Shown here: in pieces, positions 52,434 through 61,909 of the stretch
How the letters are laid out: every line of letters starts with the position of its first letter
Numbering within the stretch: the first letter of the stretch is position 1
From: CADEDH01 sp050330635
GTDB lineage: Bacteria; Actinomycetota; Acidimicrobiia; Acidimicrobiales; SZUA-35
DNA length: 64,000 bases
Direction of reading: 5' to 3'
Assembly (NCBI GenBank): GCA_050330635.1
Contig: JBHJNQ010000007.1
Coordinates: forward strand, 62,001 to 126,000
Position numbers and translations under genes: made by a program
The notes under the pieces: model-generated
What the model was told of the DNA's origin: nothing
Database searches by the model: none
The model's input: only the letters and a program-made list of their open reading frames with translations

Positions 52434-54518
52434 GTGCCCTCCTCCCCCCACCCCCGTCCGCGGTATCCGGCCCCCACCGCCCCGGCCTCATCGCTCCGGC
52501 ACCCGGCGCTCGCCGGCGTCGTGGCCGTGTTGGCCCTCCTGATGGCGGCCTGCACCGACGACGCCCCGGCCGGGAATGCCGACGGGGGCCAGACCACCGT
52601 CCCCGACGACACCGCCACCGGACCCGGCGACGACGGTGACGGTGGGGGCGACACCGGCGGGTCCGTCGTCACCGCCGACCGGATCGGGTACGCCGAGACC
52701 CGATGTGAGTTCGACCTCCCGGCCGACGTGACCGTCACCTGCGGCTGGCTGACCGTGCCCCAGCACTGGGACGACCCCGACGATCCCGACACCCTCGAGC
52801 TCCACGTCGCCACGTTCGAGGTCGACGACACCCCGGTCGACGCCGTCCCGCTCGTCTACCTGGAGGGCGGTCCCGGCGGTGATGCCCTCGGCCTCGTCCA
52901 GTTCTCGTTCGACATCCTCTGGGGCGACATCGTCGCCGAGCGACCGGTCGTGCTGTTCAGCCAGCGGGGATCGGCCCTCTCCACGGTCGACCTGGAATGC
53001 GAGGAGCTCACCGAGTTCGGCATCGAGAACCTCGCCACCGACCCCGACGAGGACCTGAGCGACGCCGAGCTCGAGGTGACGACGACCTGCATCGAGCGGC
53101 TCCGCACCGAGGGGGCCGACTTCAGCGCCTACCACACGGTGGCCTCGGCCCATGACGTCGAGGCGGTCCGTCTCGCCCTCGGCCACGACACCTGGCACGT
53201 GGTCGGCATCTCCTACGGCACCCGTCTCGGCCAGGAGGTGGCCCGCCTCCACCCCGACGGCCTGGAGAGCCTCGTCCTCGACTCGGTTCAACCCACCGCT
53301 CCGGCCCAGGGATCGCTGGCCGCGGTGCCCACCACCTTCCAACGGGCACTCCAGCACCTGTTCGAGGGTTGCGCGGCGAGCGACGTCTGCGCCGCCACCT
53401 TCCCCGATCTCGAGAACCGTTACTGGGCCGTCGTCGACGCCGCCGAGGCCATCCCCCTGGAGCTCCAGGTGCAGCATCCCCTCGAAGGCGACACCTACGA
53501 CGCCGTCATCGACGGGGACGCCCTGGTGGAGCTGACCTTCGGCGCCCTCTACAGCCGTGATGCCTTCGCCGCCCTGCCCCAGATGGTGGCCGACCTGGAA
53601 CAGGGCAACACCCGCGTCCCGTCGGCCCTGCTCGGTCAGAACCTGGTGAACAGCGAGGCGTTCTCCGTCGGCCAGTACTCAGCCGTCATGTGCCACGACT
53701 ACCTCGTCGACCTCACGCCGACGGAGGCCTTCACCGCCGGCCGCAGCGGCGATGACCGGATCGACGACCGGATGGCCGCCAGCATCGAGGAGGTGACCCA
53801 GGTCTGCCCCCTGCTCGACGCCGGCTCGGCCGACGCCGACGTGACCGAGCCGGTCACGAGCGACGTGCCCAGTCTGCTGCTGGCGGGTGAGTACGACCCC
53901 ATCACCCCTCCCTCGTTCGCCGAGGCCGTCCTGCCCGGCTTCAGCAAAGGCGAGCTCGTGGTCGTACCCCACGTCGGCCACGGTGTGGTCGGTGACGAGT
54001 GCGGCAACGATCTGCTGCGCCGCTTCCTGGCCGAGCCCCTCGAGCCCCTCGACACCGCGTGCGTGGGGCAGGTCACCGAGCCACCGTGGGTGCCGCCCAG
54101 CCTGACCGAGGTGGAGCTCGTCCCCTTCGAGGACCGGGCGCTGGGAACGACGGGGGTCGTGCCCGCCGACTGGCTCGAGGTGGGGATCGGGGCCTATTCC
54201 CGCCAGGACACCAACATCGCCCGTCCCCTCATCCTGGTCCAGCAGGCCATTCCCGCCGCCCCCGACGGGCTGGCGCAGCTCATGGGCCTCCAGCTCGGCA
54301 CCGAGTTCCAGGAGGCGGGCACGATCGAGGCTGGGGGACGGACCTGGACCCGCAACGAGGCCACCCTTGCCGACGGGACGACCATCGACCTCCACGTCGC
54401 CCCCGGCGACGACGAGGGCACCTCGCTCTCGCTCATCACCCAGGCCGCGTCCGAGGACCTGGCGCCGCTCCGGACCGAGCTCGTGCCCGCCCTGCTGGCC
54501 GAGCTCCAGGCCGGCTGA
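52434..54518 (+). CDS. Secreted TAP-like alpha/beta hydrolase lipoprotein
   Basis: 694 residues. Signal peptide with lipobox LLMAAC (about residues 41-46), a low-complexity Asp/Gly/Thr spacer, then an alpha/beta hydrolase related to tripeptidyl aminopeptidases: CGWLTVPQHWDDP, VYLEGGPGGDA, RGSALS, nucleophile Ser in VGISYGTR, Asp in LLAGEYDPITPP, His in VVPHVGHGVVGDEC. The last about 150 residues form an extra domain with no match. It acts on the outer face of the membrane, likely on peptides or esters. TACCGT at 52421-52426 is 7 bases before GTG 52434, preferred over GTG 52425. Confidence 0.85.
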   Translation: MPSSPHPRPRYPAPTAPASSLRHPALAGVVAVLALLMAACTDDAPAGNADGGQTTVPDDTATGPGDDGDGGGDTGGSVVTADRIGYAETRCEFDLPADVTVTCGWLTVPQHWDDPDDPDTLELHVATFEVDDTPVDAVPLVYLEGGPGGDALGLVQFSFDILWGDIVAERPVVLFSQRGSALSTVDLECEELTEFGIENLATDPDEDLSDAELEVTTTCIERLRTEGADFSAYHTVASAHDVEAVRLALGHDTWHVVGISYGTRLGQEVARLHPDGLESLVLDSVQPTAPAQGSLAAVPTTFQRALQHLFEGCAASDVCAATFPDLENRYWAVVDAAEAIPLELQVQHPLEGDTYDAVIDGDALVELTFGALYSRDAFAALPQMVADLEQGNTRVPSALLGQNLVNSEAFSVGQYSAVMCHDYLVDLTPTEAFTAGRSGDDRIDDRMAASIEEVTQVCPLLDAGSADADVTEPVTSDVPSLLLAGEYDPITPPSFAEAVLPGFSKGELVVVPHVGHGVVGDECGNDLLRRFLAEPLEPLDTACVGQVTEPPWVPPSLTEVELVPFEDRALGTTGVVPADWLEVGIGAYSRQDTNIARPLILVQQAIPAAPDGLAQLMGLQLGTEFQEAGTIEAGGRTWTRNEATLADGTTIDLHVAPGDDEGTSLSLITQAASEDLAPLRTELVPALLAELQAG

Positions 54519-54612
54519 CACCCGCCCGTTCTCACACGATGCCCCGCCGAGACCGATCGTCGACCTCGTCGGGCTCGATCCCCAGCATGTCCGCCCGTCG
54601 TCGTCGTCACCG

Positions 54613-55143
54613 TCAGCCGTCGGGCCGGACAAGGTGGTCGACGACCTGGCGAGCGGCGTCCCGGGCCCGGGCCACGAGGTCGTCGGTGGTGGCGCTCGAG
54701 ATCGGGTGGTCGATCGCGATGAAGTGGTGGTCGTCGGCGCCGAGTACCCGGGCCATCAGGGTGGCGGCGTCGACGAAGGCTTCCGTCATGATGGAGACCG
54801 ACGGGAGGCCGAGCAGCTCACCGGACACGGCGTCGTGCAGACTGCACGACGAGCAGCTCCCTCAATCCCCGACCCCGGCCACCAGGGCGTTCCACCGCTT
54901 GGCCCGGTCGAGGATCTCGGGGCCGGCGGGGGCGCTGTAGTTGGCCTTCGTCTCCCGGATGACCTCGGACGCGCCGTGGACCCCGATCAGCTCGGCGGCC
55001 AGGGCGTCGAAGAACCGGCGGGTGCCCTGTTTGCCGTTCGACACGATCCCGATAACGGCCCCCTCGAGGGTGGGCAGCCGATCGGCGGCGACGAAGGCCG
55101 CCGCCCGCTCGCCGTGGGTGGGATCCAGCACCTCGTAGTTCAT
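54613..55143 (-). CDS. UGSC-family selenoprotein (in-frame UGA read as Sec94)
   Basis: Frame of 176 residues if TGA 54864-54862 is selenocysteine. Residues 1-93 (NYEVLDPTHGERAAAF, VIGIVSNGKQGTRRFFDAL, ETKANYSAPAG, ending VAGVGD) are followed by Sec-Gly-Ser-Cys-SSCSLHD and then SGELLGLPSVSIMTEAFVDAA. Sec-Gly-Ser-Cys is the defining motif of the UGSC (seleno)protein family, and the flanking GD before it and HD after it also fit. Start ATG 55143 has GAGGAG three bases upstream. It lies 33 bases after a gene whose product ends in CxxC. Biochemical function unestablished; a thiol/selenol redox role is likely. Confidence 0.9.
54832..54850 (-). promoter_or_regulatory. Putative bacterial SECIS hairpin of the UGSC gene
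   Basis: On the minus strand GUCGUGCA-GUC-UGCACGAC forms a perfect 8-bp stem with a GUC loop that begins 19 bases after the UGA. The loop core UGCAGUCUGCA differs by one G from the UGCAGGUCUGCA apex of the E. coli fdhF SECIS, whose loop starts at a nearly identical distance. That is the geometry SelB recognises. Recalled, not searched. Confidence 0.82.
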
Positions 55144-55176
55144 CGTCTCCTCGATTCGCACTCGTCGGTCACGCGG

Positions 55177-56241
55177 TCATTCGCAGTCGATGCAGGCCCC
55201 GACGGGGACGGTCACGGCCCGGCTCTTGTGCCCGAGCCAGGGTGGGATGACGGCGCCGAAGCCGCCGGCGGGGCCCCCGGCCGCCACCACCAGCAGGTCG
55301 TCGGGCGACTCGAGGGCGGGGTAGCGGCGGTCGCCCTTGGTCGACACCACCGACCCCTTGCCCACGTCGGCCCACTCCCGCCGGTGGATCCAGGCGTGGT
55401 CGTGGACGTAGCGGCGGATGTCGCCCTTGGTCCACCCCGCCGCCTCGAAGTGGGCCCGCAACTGGGGCGGGACCACAATGGTGTAGTTGCCGGGCCAGAT
55501 CGAGTAGTGGCGCATGCTGGCCCTGATCTCGGCCACGAAGGTGTCGAGGATCTCCGTCGGTTCGGTCGTCCACTCGTTCATCAGCTGGCGGGGTCCGAGG
55601 GCGGCCACGACCGTCACGGCCGAGGCGTGGGGATCGCCCAGTCGCTCGGCCGACAGCGACGGCCAGGTCGTGTGTTCCTCGTCTTCGGCGACGCAGTAGC
55701 TGAGCTTGCCCGGGTGGCCGAGCGTCGAGCGGTCGATGCCGCCGGCCCGCACGTCGAGCAGGTTCTGGAGCAGGAGGCGGACGGCCCGGCCGATGCAGGT
55801 CGAGGCCCGGTCGGTCGGCCCCAGGGCACTGAAGGTGCCGTCCATCCCGAGCTCGTTGCGGATGGGGCCGTTGACGATGACGAGCACGGCGGCGCCACCG
55901 GTGCTGGCGGTGGCCCCGTGGACGAGGAACGGCTCGGCCAGCAGGGCCGTCATCGCCGTCACCACCACCGGCAGGTGCATGGGCAGGCACCCGGCCAGCA
56001 CGGCGTTGACCGCCACCTTCTCGGCGGTGATGGCCCGCTGCCGTACCGGTTCGACGCCGACGAGATGCCCGGGGGGCAGGCCGACCCAGTCGAGGGCGGC
56101 TTGGACGGCGGCCGGGGTCGGCGGCACGACGGGCAGACCGTCGGTCCAACCCCGGCTGTGGAAGAACTCCTGGCAGTCGAGCGGATCGACAGCGAACCGC
56201 TCCGACGTGAGTCCGGGGCTCGTCGTGGTGTCGTTGGCCAT
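55177..56241 (-). CDS. Conserved protein co-encoded with the UGSC selenoprotein
   Basis: 354 residues, no named function. FFHSRGWTDGLPVVPPTPAAV near the N-terminus, NAVLAGCLPMHLPVVVTAMTALL in the middle, GATASTGGAAVLVIVNGPIRNELG, and a C-terminal VPVGACIDCE: a CxxC pair in the last five residues. Exposed terminal CxxC tails often act as redox shuttles, so it may exchange electrons with the UGSC protein. No membrane segment or signal peptide. The family is seen beside UGSC proteins from memory. Start ATG 56241 has TAAGGT (56254-56249) 7 bases upstream: leaderless. Confidence 0.75.
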   Translation of the reverse strand: MANDTTTSPGLTSERFAVDPLDCQEFFHSRGWTDGLPVVPPTPAAVQAALDWVGLPPGHLVGVEPVRQRAITAEKVAVNAVLAGCLPMHLPVVVTAMTALLAEPFLVHGATASTGGAAVLVIVNGPIRNELGMDGTFSALGPTDRASTCIGRAVRLLLQNLLDVRAGGIDRSTLGHPGKLSYCVAEDEEHTTWPSLSAERLGDPHASAVTVVAALGPRQLMNEWTTEPTEILDTFVAEIRASMRHYSIWPGNYTIVVPPQLRAHFEAAGWTKGDIRRYVHDHAWIHRREWADVGKGSVVSTKGDRRYPALESPDDLLVVAAGGPAGGFGAVIPPWLGHKSRAVTVPVGACIDCE

Positions 56242-56248
56242 CGCCACC

Positions 56249-56258
56249 ACCTTAGGGT
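56249..56258. promoter_or_regulatory. Overlapping divergent -10 elements of menC and the UGSC operon
   Basis: Plus-strand TAGGGT (56253-56258) ends 8 bases before menC ATG 56267. Minus-strand TAAGGT (56254-56249) ends 7 bases before ATG 56241. The two hexamers share two bases, and the start codons are only 25 bp apart, so the promoters cannot be occupied at once. The surrounding CCACC-TTAG-GGTGG (56247-56260) is an inverted repeat. Confidence 0.6.
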
Positions 56259-56266
56259 GGGAGCCG

Positions 56267-57391
56267 ATGTTGATCGAACGCATCGAGCTGCGGCTCCTCG
56301 ACCTGCCCCTGGTGGAGCCGTTCGCCGCCGCCCACGGGACCATCGATCGGCGGACCGTGGTCGTGGTGAGGATCGGGACCGACGGGGGGTCGGGCTGGGG
56401 GGAGTGCTCGGCCCTTCCCGAACCCACCTACAGCGACGAGTTCGCCGCCGGGGCCCTGGCCATGATCGACGAGGAGTTGGGGCCCCGGCTCGTCGGCCAC
56501 GATCTGGCGGCGGCGGAGGTCGCTCCCCGCCTGGCGGTGGTCCCCGGCCACCCGATGGCCACCTCGGCCCTCGAGATGGCGCTCCTCGATGTGGAGCTGC
56601 GAGCGGCGTCCCGGTCGTTGGCCGAGCTGCTGGGGGCCACCGCCGACCGGGTGCCGGCGGGCGTGGCGCTCGGTCTGGGCCCGGCGACCGAAACGGCCGA
56701 GCGGGTGGTGGCGCTGGCCGCCGCCGGGTTCGGCCGGGTGAAGCTGAAGATCGCGCCCGGCCGCGACCTCGAGCCGGTGGGGGCGGTGCTCGACGCAGTG
56801 GCCGCCGCCGGGGTGGTGGTCGATCTCCACGTCGACGGCAACGGTTCGTACCGGCCGCGCCATCTCGACCGTCTGATCGAGCTGGCGTCGTCGGGCGTGT
56901 CGGCCGTGGAGCAACCGCTGCCGCCGGGTGAGCTGGAGGCGGCGGTCAGCCTGGTGGCGGCGAGCCCCGTCCCGATCGTGGCCGACGAGGCCGCCTCCTC
57001 GGCGGCCGAGGTGCGGCGCCTGATCCGGGCCGGCGCGTTGTCGGGGGTGTCGGTCAAGCCGGCCCGTCTCGGGGGGCTGCTGGCGGCCCGGAGCCTGTAC
57101 GACGAGGCCGTGGCGGCCGGGGTGGCGCTGACCGCCGGTGGCATGGTGGAGACCGGTCTGGGCCGCCATGCCCTGGTGGCTATGGCCGCCCTGCCGGGCT
57201 TCGGTCTCACCGGCGACATCTCGCCGGCCCGGCGGTGGCTGGCCGCCGACCCGTGGCCCGATGTGGTCATGACCGACGGGGCGGTGGCGGTCCACCGAGG
57301 GCCTGGGGTTGCGCCCGGTCCCGACCCGGACGAGCTCGATCGCCTCACGGTCAAGCGCAGCGTCGTCACCGCCCGCCGTCGGCGACGTTGA
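56267..57391 (+). CDS. menC: o-Succinylbenzoate synthase
   Basis: Enolase-superfamily enzyme dehydrating SHCHC to o-succinylbenzoate in menaquinone synthesis, 374 residues. Catalytic KLK at 159-161 (RVKLKIAPG), metal ligands Asp190 (VDGNGSY), Glu215 (VEQPLP) and Asp240 (ADEAASS), and Lys264 in SVKPARLGG are all in register. Length and motifs fit the class 2 OSBS/N-succinylamino-acid racemase branch, so racemase side activity is possible, but the men neighbours decide the call. Leaderless start at ATG 56267. Confidence 0.93.
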   Translation: MLIERIELRLLDLPLVEPFAAAHGTIDRRTVVVVRIGTDGGSGWGECSALPEPTYSDEFAAGALAMIDEELGPRLVGHDLAAAEVAPRLAVVPGHPMATSALEMALLDVELRAASRSLAELLGATADRVPAGVALGLGPATETAERVVALAAAGFGRVKLKIAPGRDLEPVGAVLDAVAAAGVVVDLHVDGNGSYRPRHLDRLIELASSGVSAVEQPLPPGELEAAVSLVAASPVPIVADEAASSAAEVRRLIRAGALSGVSVKPARLGGLLAARSLYDEAVAAGVALTAGGMVETGLGRHALVAMAALPGFGLTGDISPARRWLAADPWPDVVMTDGAVAVHRGPGVAPGPDPDELDRLTVKRSVVTARRRRR

Positions 57392-57395
57392 GGTG

Positions 57396-57420
57396 GGCAC
57401 CGCCAGCTAGCCGGTGCCTT
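57396..57420. terminator. Hairpin between convergent menC and menH-like genes
   Basis: GGCACCG / CGGTGCC 7-bp stem with a 9-base loop, followed by TT, placed 5 bases after the menC stop and 15 bases from the stop of the opposing gene. Likely a bidirectional terminator. Confidence 0.6.
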
Positions 57421-57434
57421 CCCGTGCACTTCGG

Positions 57435-58202
57435 TCACGCCTCCGGCCGGTGACCGACGGAGTGGGCGAACTGGCGCACCGCTTCCGCCGCCGTGGTCGG
57501 TAGCTCGAGATGGATGGCATGGGTTCCCGGCAGGGCGCGGAATTGGGCCCTCGGGAGGCCGTCGACGAGGCGTCGACCGATCTCGGTGAACTTGACGTCG
57601 GCGTCGCCGACCAGCACGAGCACCGGAACGGTCAGCCGATCGAGGTGGGACCACAACGGTTCCTGGGTTCCGGTGCCGCACGAGTGGAGGCTGGCCACGA
57701 GGCCCTCGACCCGATTGGTCGACCTCTCCTCCCGGCGGGCCGCCGACGGGGCGAGACCGGCGAAGAGGGGGTCGGCCAACCACCGGTCGAGGAACTCGGG
57801 GAGGCCCCTCTCGGCCAGGTGCAAGGCCAGCTCCTCGTCGGCCTGGCGGCGGGCCCGGCGGGCATCGGGATCGTCGATACCGGCGGTCGCCCCGATGAGC
57901 ACGAGGCCCCGGACCAGATCGGGGTGGGCCAGGGCGCCGTGGAGGGCGACCCGGCCACCCATCGAATAGCCGACGTAGACGGCCTCGCCCCCGGCGTCGA
58001 CCAGGAGGCGGCCGGCGGTGTCGAGGTCGGCGTCGTCGTGCTCGGGCGGGGTGCGGCCATGGCCGGGGAGATCGACCAAGACGACCTGATGATCGGCGGC
58101 GAGGTCGGCGGCGAAGGGACCCCAGCAACGCCCGTTCTGGGTGAAGCCGTGGGCGAGCACGAGGCGCGTCCCCCGCCCCCAGGTTTCGGTGTGGAGGCTC
58201 AC
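57435..58202 (-). CDS. menH: MenH-like alpha/beta hydrolase
   Basis: 255 residues, probable SHCHC synthase (pyruvate elimination from SEPHCHC, the product of MenD). LVLAHGFTQNGRCWGPF, LVDLPGHGRTPP, nucleophile Ser in VGYSMGGRVALHGAL (about residue 97), VLVLVGDADVKF and GTHAIHLE with the late His. GYSMGGR fits MenH, which characteristically conserves the Ser-Arg pair. Convergent to menC, back to back with menD; the position supports the assignment, but generic hydrolases share these motifs. GTG start 58202. Confidence 0.75.
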   Translation of the reverse strand: MSLHTETWGRGTRLVLAHGFTQNGRCWGPFAADLAADHQVVLVDLPGHGRTPPEHDDADLDTAGRLLVDAGGEAVYVGYSMGGRVALHGALAHPDLVRGLVLIGATAGIDDPDARRARRQADEELALHLAERGLPEFLDRWLADPLFAGLAPSAARREERSTNRVEGLVASLHSCGTGTQEPLWSHLDRLTVPVLVLVGDADVKFTEIGRRLVDGLPRAQFRALPGTHAIHLELPTTAAEAVRQFAHSVGHRPEA

Positions 58203-58273
58203 CGCTCCAGTCTGCCCGCTCCGGGTCGCCCGACACCCCGTCGCCGTCGCCGTCGGCGGTAGGTTTGGCGACG

Positions 58274-60202
58274 ATGACCGAGCTTCCCGTCACGGCCGCT
58301 GCGACATTCTGCACCACCCTGGCCGACGAGTGGGTCAGGGGCGGGGTGACGGATGCCTTCGTCGCCCCCGGTTCACGCTCGACCCCCCTGGCCCTCGCCC
58401 TGGCCGCCGACGACCGCCTCCGGCTCCATGTCTGTCACGACGAGCGGGTGGCGGCCTTCGCCGCCCTGGGCCACGGCCTGGTCACTGGCCGCCCGGCGGT
58501 GGTGGTGTGCACCAGCGGGACGGCCGCCACCCACTTCCACGCCGCGGTCGTCGAGGCTGACCTGTCGAGCGTGCCGATGGTGGTGTGCACCGCCGATCGG
58601 CCCCCGGAGCTGTGGGACGTGGGGGCGTCGCAGACGATCGACCAGACCCACCTCTACGGCGACGCCGTCCGCTTCTTCGCCGAGCCCGGCGTGCCCGACG
58701 ACGTCGTGGCCGGCAGCTGGCGTTCGTTGGCGTCGCGGCTGGTGGTGGAGGCCCTCGGTCAGACGTCCCGCCCTGGTCCGGTCCACGCCAACCTGGCCTT
58801 CCGCGATCCGCTGGTCGGCAGACCCGGCCCGCTTCCCCCGGGCCGCCACGACGACCGGCCGTGGCACCGGGTGGAGGCGCTGCGGCCGCCGGGCCCGGAC
58901 GAGCTCGCCTCCCCCCCTGCCGGTGGAGCCGACGTCGGGGCCGGGGCCGGCGCCGACGACAGGGCCGTGGCCCGATTGGGCTCCTATGTGAGGGCCGGGG
59001 TGACGGCCGGGGTGAGCGCCGGGGCCCGGGAGCTGGCCGGCCGGCTCGTCGGCCCTCACGGGCGGGCCCGTTCCGGGGTGATCGTGGCCGGATCCGGCAC
59101 CGATGAGCCGTGGGCGGCGGCAGCGCTGGCGGAGCGCCTGGGGTGGCCGCTCGTGGCCGACCATCGATCCGGCTGTCGTACCGCCAGCGCCGCCGTGGCC
59201 CACGCCGATGCCCTCCTGCGATCCGAGCGGTTCGCCGCCACGGTCCGTCCCGAGGTGGTGGTGAGGATCGGCGAGCCGCTGGCTAGCAAGGTGGTCTCGC
59301 AGTGGCTGTCGGCGTCGGGAGCGGAGGTGCTGTGGCTGGGGGGGGCCGTGCGGTGGAGCGACCCGGAACGGCTGGTCGGCCGAGCGCTCGTGGGGCCGGA
59401 GGTGACCTCGGCGGTGCTGGCGGCCCTGCCGGTCGACGTGTCCCGATCCGATGCCCTGGAACGGTGGCGGGCGGCCGACGAGGCGGCGGCGAAGGCCGTG
59501 GCGGCTGTCCTGGCCGACGCCGACCCGACGAACGAGATCACCGTGGCTCGGGCCGTGATCGCGGGACTGCCGCCCGGGGCCGTCCTGGTGACGTCGTCGT
59601 CGATGCCGGTGCGGGACGTGGAGTGGTACGGGGCGGCGGGGCCGGGAGCGATGGCCGACGGGGTCGAGGTCCACGCCAACCGGGGGGCCAACGGTATCGA
59701 CGGGGTGGTGTCGACCGCGATCGGGGTGGCCCTGACCGGGCGGCCGACGACGGTGCTCATTGGCGACGTGGCCTTCCTCCACGACAGCAACGCCCTGATC
59801 GCCCTCGGTCGTCGACAGCGGCCCGATGGCCAGGCCCTCGACCTCCATCTGGTGGTCGTCGACAACGACGGCGGCGGAATCTTCTCGTTCCTGCCCCAGG
59901 CCTCCCTCCTCGGGGCCGACCGGTTCGAGGCGCTGTTCGGCACCCCCCACGGCACCGACCTGGCGACGCTGGTGCGGGCGCACGGGCTGCCCGTCACGAC
60001 CGGTACCGACGATCTGGTCGGGGGGTCGGGCCTGGGAGGCCTGGGGAGCCTGGGAGGCCTGGGCGGAGGATCGGAGGGAGCAGCGTCGACCTCGGTGGCC
60101 AACGGTGGGGTCCGGGTCACCATCGTGACATCGGACCGGACCGCCAACGTCGCCCTCCACGACCGGGTCAACCGGGCCGTCGTTGCGGCGGTAGAGCCGT
60201 GA
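58274..60202 (+). CDS. menD: SEPHCHC synthase
   Basis: Thiamine-pyrophosphate enzyme joining 2-oxoglutarate to isochorismate, 642 residues, slightly longer than usual (about 560-600). FVAPGSRSTPLALALA near 28-43, HDERVAAFAALGHG, CTSGTAATHFHAAVVEA, and the TPP-binding GDVAFLHDSNAL then VVDNDGGGIFSFLPQ. A Gly/Leu/Ser-rich insertion (GLGGLGSLGGLGGG) near the C-terminus is unlike the core and adds length. TAGGTT at 58260-58265 is 8 bases before ATG 58274: leaderless. Its TPP need links to the thiamine uptake operon at 1.5-5.6 kb. Confidence 0.94.
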   Translation: MTELPVTAAATFCTTLADEWVRGGVTDAFVAPGSRSTPLALALAADDRLRLHVCHDERVAAFAALGHGLVTGRPAVVVCTSGTAATHFHAAVVEADLSSVPMVVCTADRPPELWDVGASQTIDQTHLYGDAVRFFAEPGVPDDVVAGSWRSLASRLVVEALGQTSRPGPVHANLAFRDPLVGRPGPLPPGRHDDRPWHRVEALRPPGPDELASPPAGGADVGAGAGADDRAVARLGSYVRAGVTAGVSAGARELAGRLVGPHGRARSGVIVAGSGTDEPWAAAALAERLGWPLVADHRSGCRTASAAVAHADALLRSERFAATVRPEVVVRIGEPLASKVVSQWLSASGAEVLWLGGAVRWSDPERLVGRALVGPEVTSAVLAALPVDVSRSDALERWRAADEAAAKAVAAVLADADPTNEITVARAVIAGLPPGAVLVTSSSMPVRDVEWYGAAGPGAMADGVEVHANRGANGIDGVVSTAIGVALTGRPTTVLIGDVAFLHDSNALIALGRRQRPDGQALDLHLVVVDNDGGGIFSFLPQASLLGADRFEALFGTPHGTDLATLVRAHGLPVTTGTDDLVGGSGLGGLGSLGGLGGGSEGAASTSVANGGVRVTIVTSDRTANVALHDRVNRAVVAAVEP

Positions 60203-60245
60203 GCGGTGGCCCCGTCCCCGGTCCGCCCACGTACGCTACGCAGGC

Positions 60246-61160
<915 letters not shown>

Positions 61161-61240
61161 GCCCTCGGGTTCGGGCCCCGGCTCCCGGCCCCCGGCTATT
61201 GGCCCCGGTTGCTGGGCAACAACCTCGGCGCCCGGGGTCT

Positions 61241-61909
61241 TCACGTGACCCACAACCAACCGAGATGCCACCACGGTGGGTCCTCGGGGGCGTGGGCGTG
61301 GTGCGGCCGGGGGGACCGAGGGTCGGGCGGTGTGGGGAGCGGAGAATCGCCCCGCATCACAGCGACAACCCATTCCTGACAGCGGGCGGCGAACCGCCTG
61401 ATCCGGCGGGCGGTGGTGCGCGGCGCTCGCCCAGCGGCGTAGTGACCCCGGCCGAGGCGGAGGACCCGACCACGCCTGACCTCCCACCGGAGGGCGTCGG
61501 AGATGAGCTTCGACGCCCTGCCGGCCAGGTGATAGCCGGTAGCGGCCAGGAACGCCGCCAGCTCGGCCACCGTGGCCTCGCGCCGGGCCATGAGCTCAGC
61601 CACCAGGACGAAGCGCAACCCCCGACCTCGGAGTGGGACTGTCTCCGGGCCAGCCACCGAGTCGGGGGCACCGTTTGCGGCGCCGCCACCGCCACCGCCA
61701 CTACCACCAGCGCCAGCACCGCCACCGCCACCGCGACCAGCGCCAGGACCAGCACCGCCACCGCCACCGCCACCACCACCAGCACCGCCACAGCCACCGC
61801 AACCAGCGCCAGCACCGCCACAGCCACCGGCAGGGAAGGGGACGGGGACGGGACGAGCCGAGGCGGACGGATGGTGCGTGGTACGGAAGGGTGGGGCGAT
61901 GTCGATCAT
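61241..61909 (-). CDS. Winged-helix-like protein with a polyglycine tract
   Basis: 222 residues. Residues about 25-78 are almost pure Gly/Ala with a few Cys, encoded by a ccaccg-type simple repeat. The conserved part (about 90-180) reads FVLVAELMARREATVAELAAFL, KLISDALRWEVRRGRVLRLG and GHYAAG, a winged helix-turn-helix pattern like others I recall from Acidimicrobiia; DNA binding is likely, target unknown. The N-terminal start is uncertain since the frame stays open to 62203; ATG 61909 was chosen because the upstream part is repeat-derived. The glycine tract may be a slippage product. Confidence 0.55.
   Translation of the reverse strand: MIDIAPPFRTTHHPSASARPVPVPFPAGGCGGAGAGCGGCGGAGGGGGGGGGAGPGAGRGGGGGAGAGGSGGGGGGAANGAPDSVAGPETVPLRGRGLRFVLVAELMARREATVAELAAFLAATGYHLAGRASKLISDALRWEVRRGRVLRLGRGHYAAGRAPRTTARRIRRFAARCQEWVVAVMRGDSPLPTPPDPRSPRPHHAHAPEDPPWWHLGWLWVT

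Noticed and set aside
55144..55179. Possible UGA readthrough joining the CxxC-tailed protein to the UGSC protein, since both share a frame
   Set aside because: A good ribosome site GAGGAG precedes ATG 55143, the 11 intervening codons look non-coding, and the CIDCE ending makes sense as a terminus. Treated as two genes.
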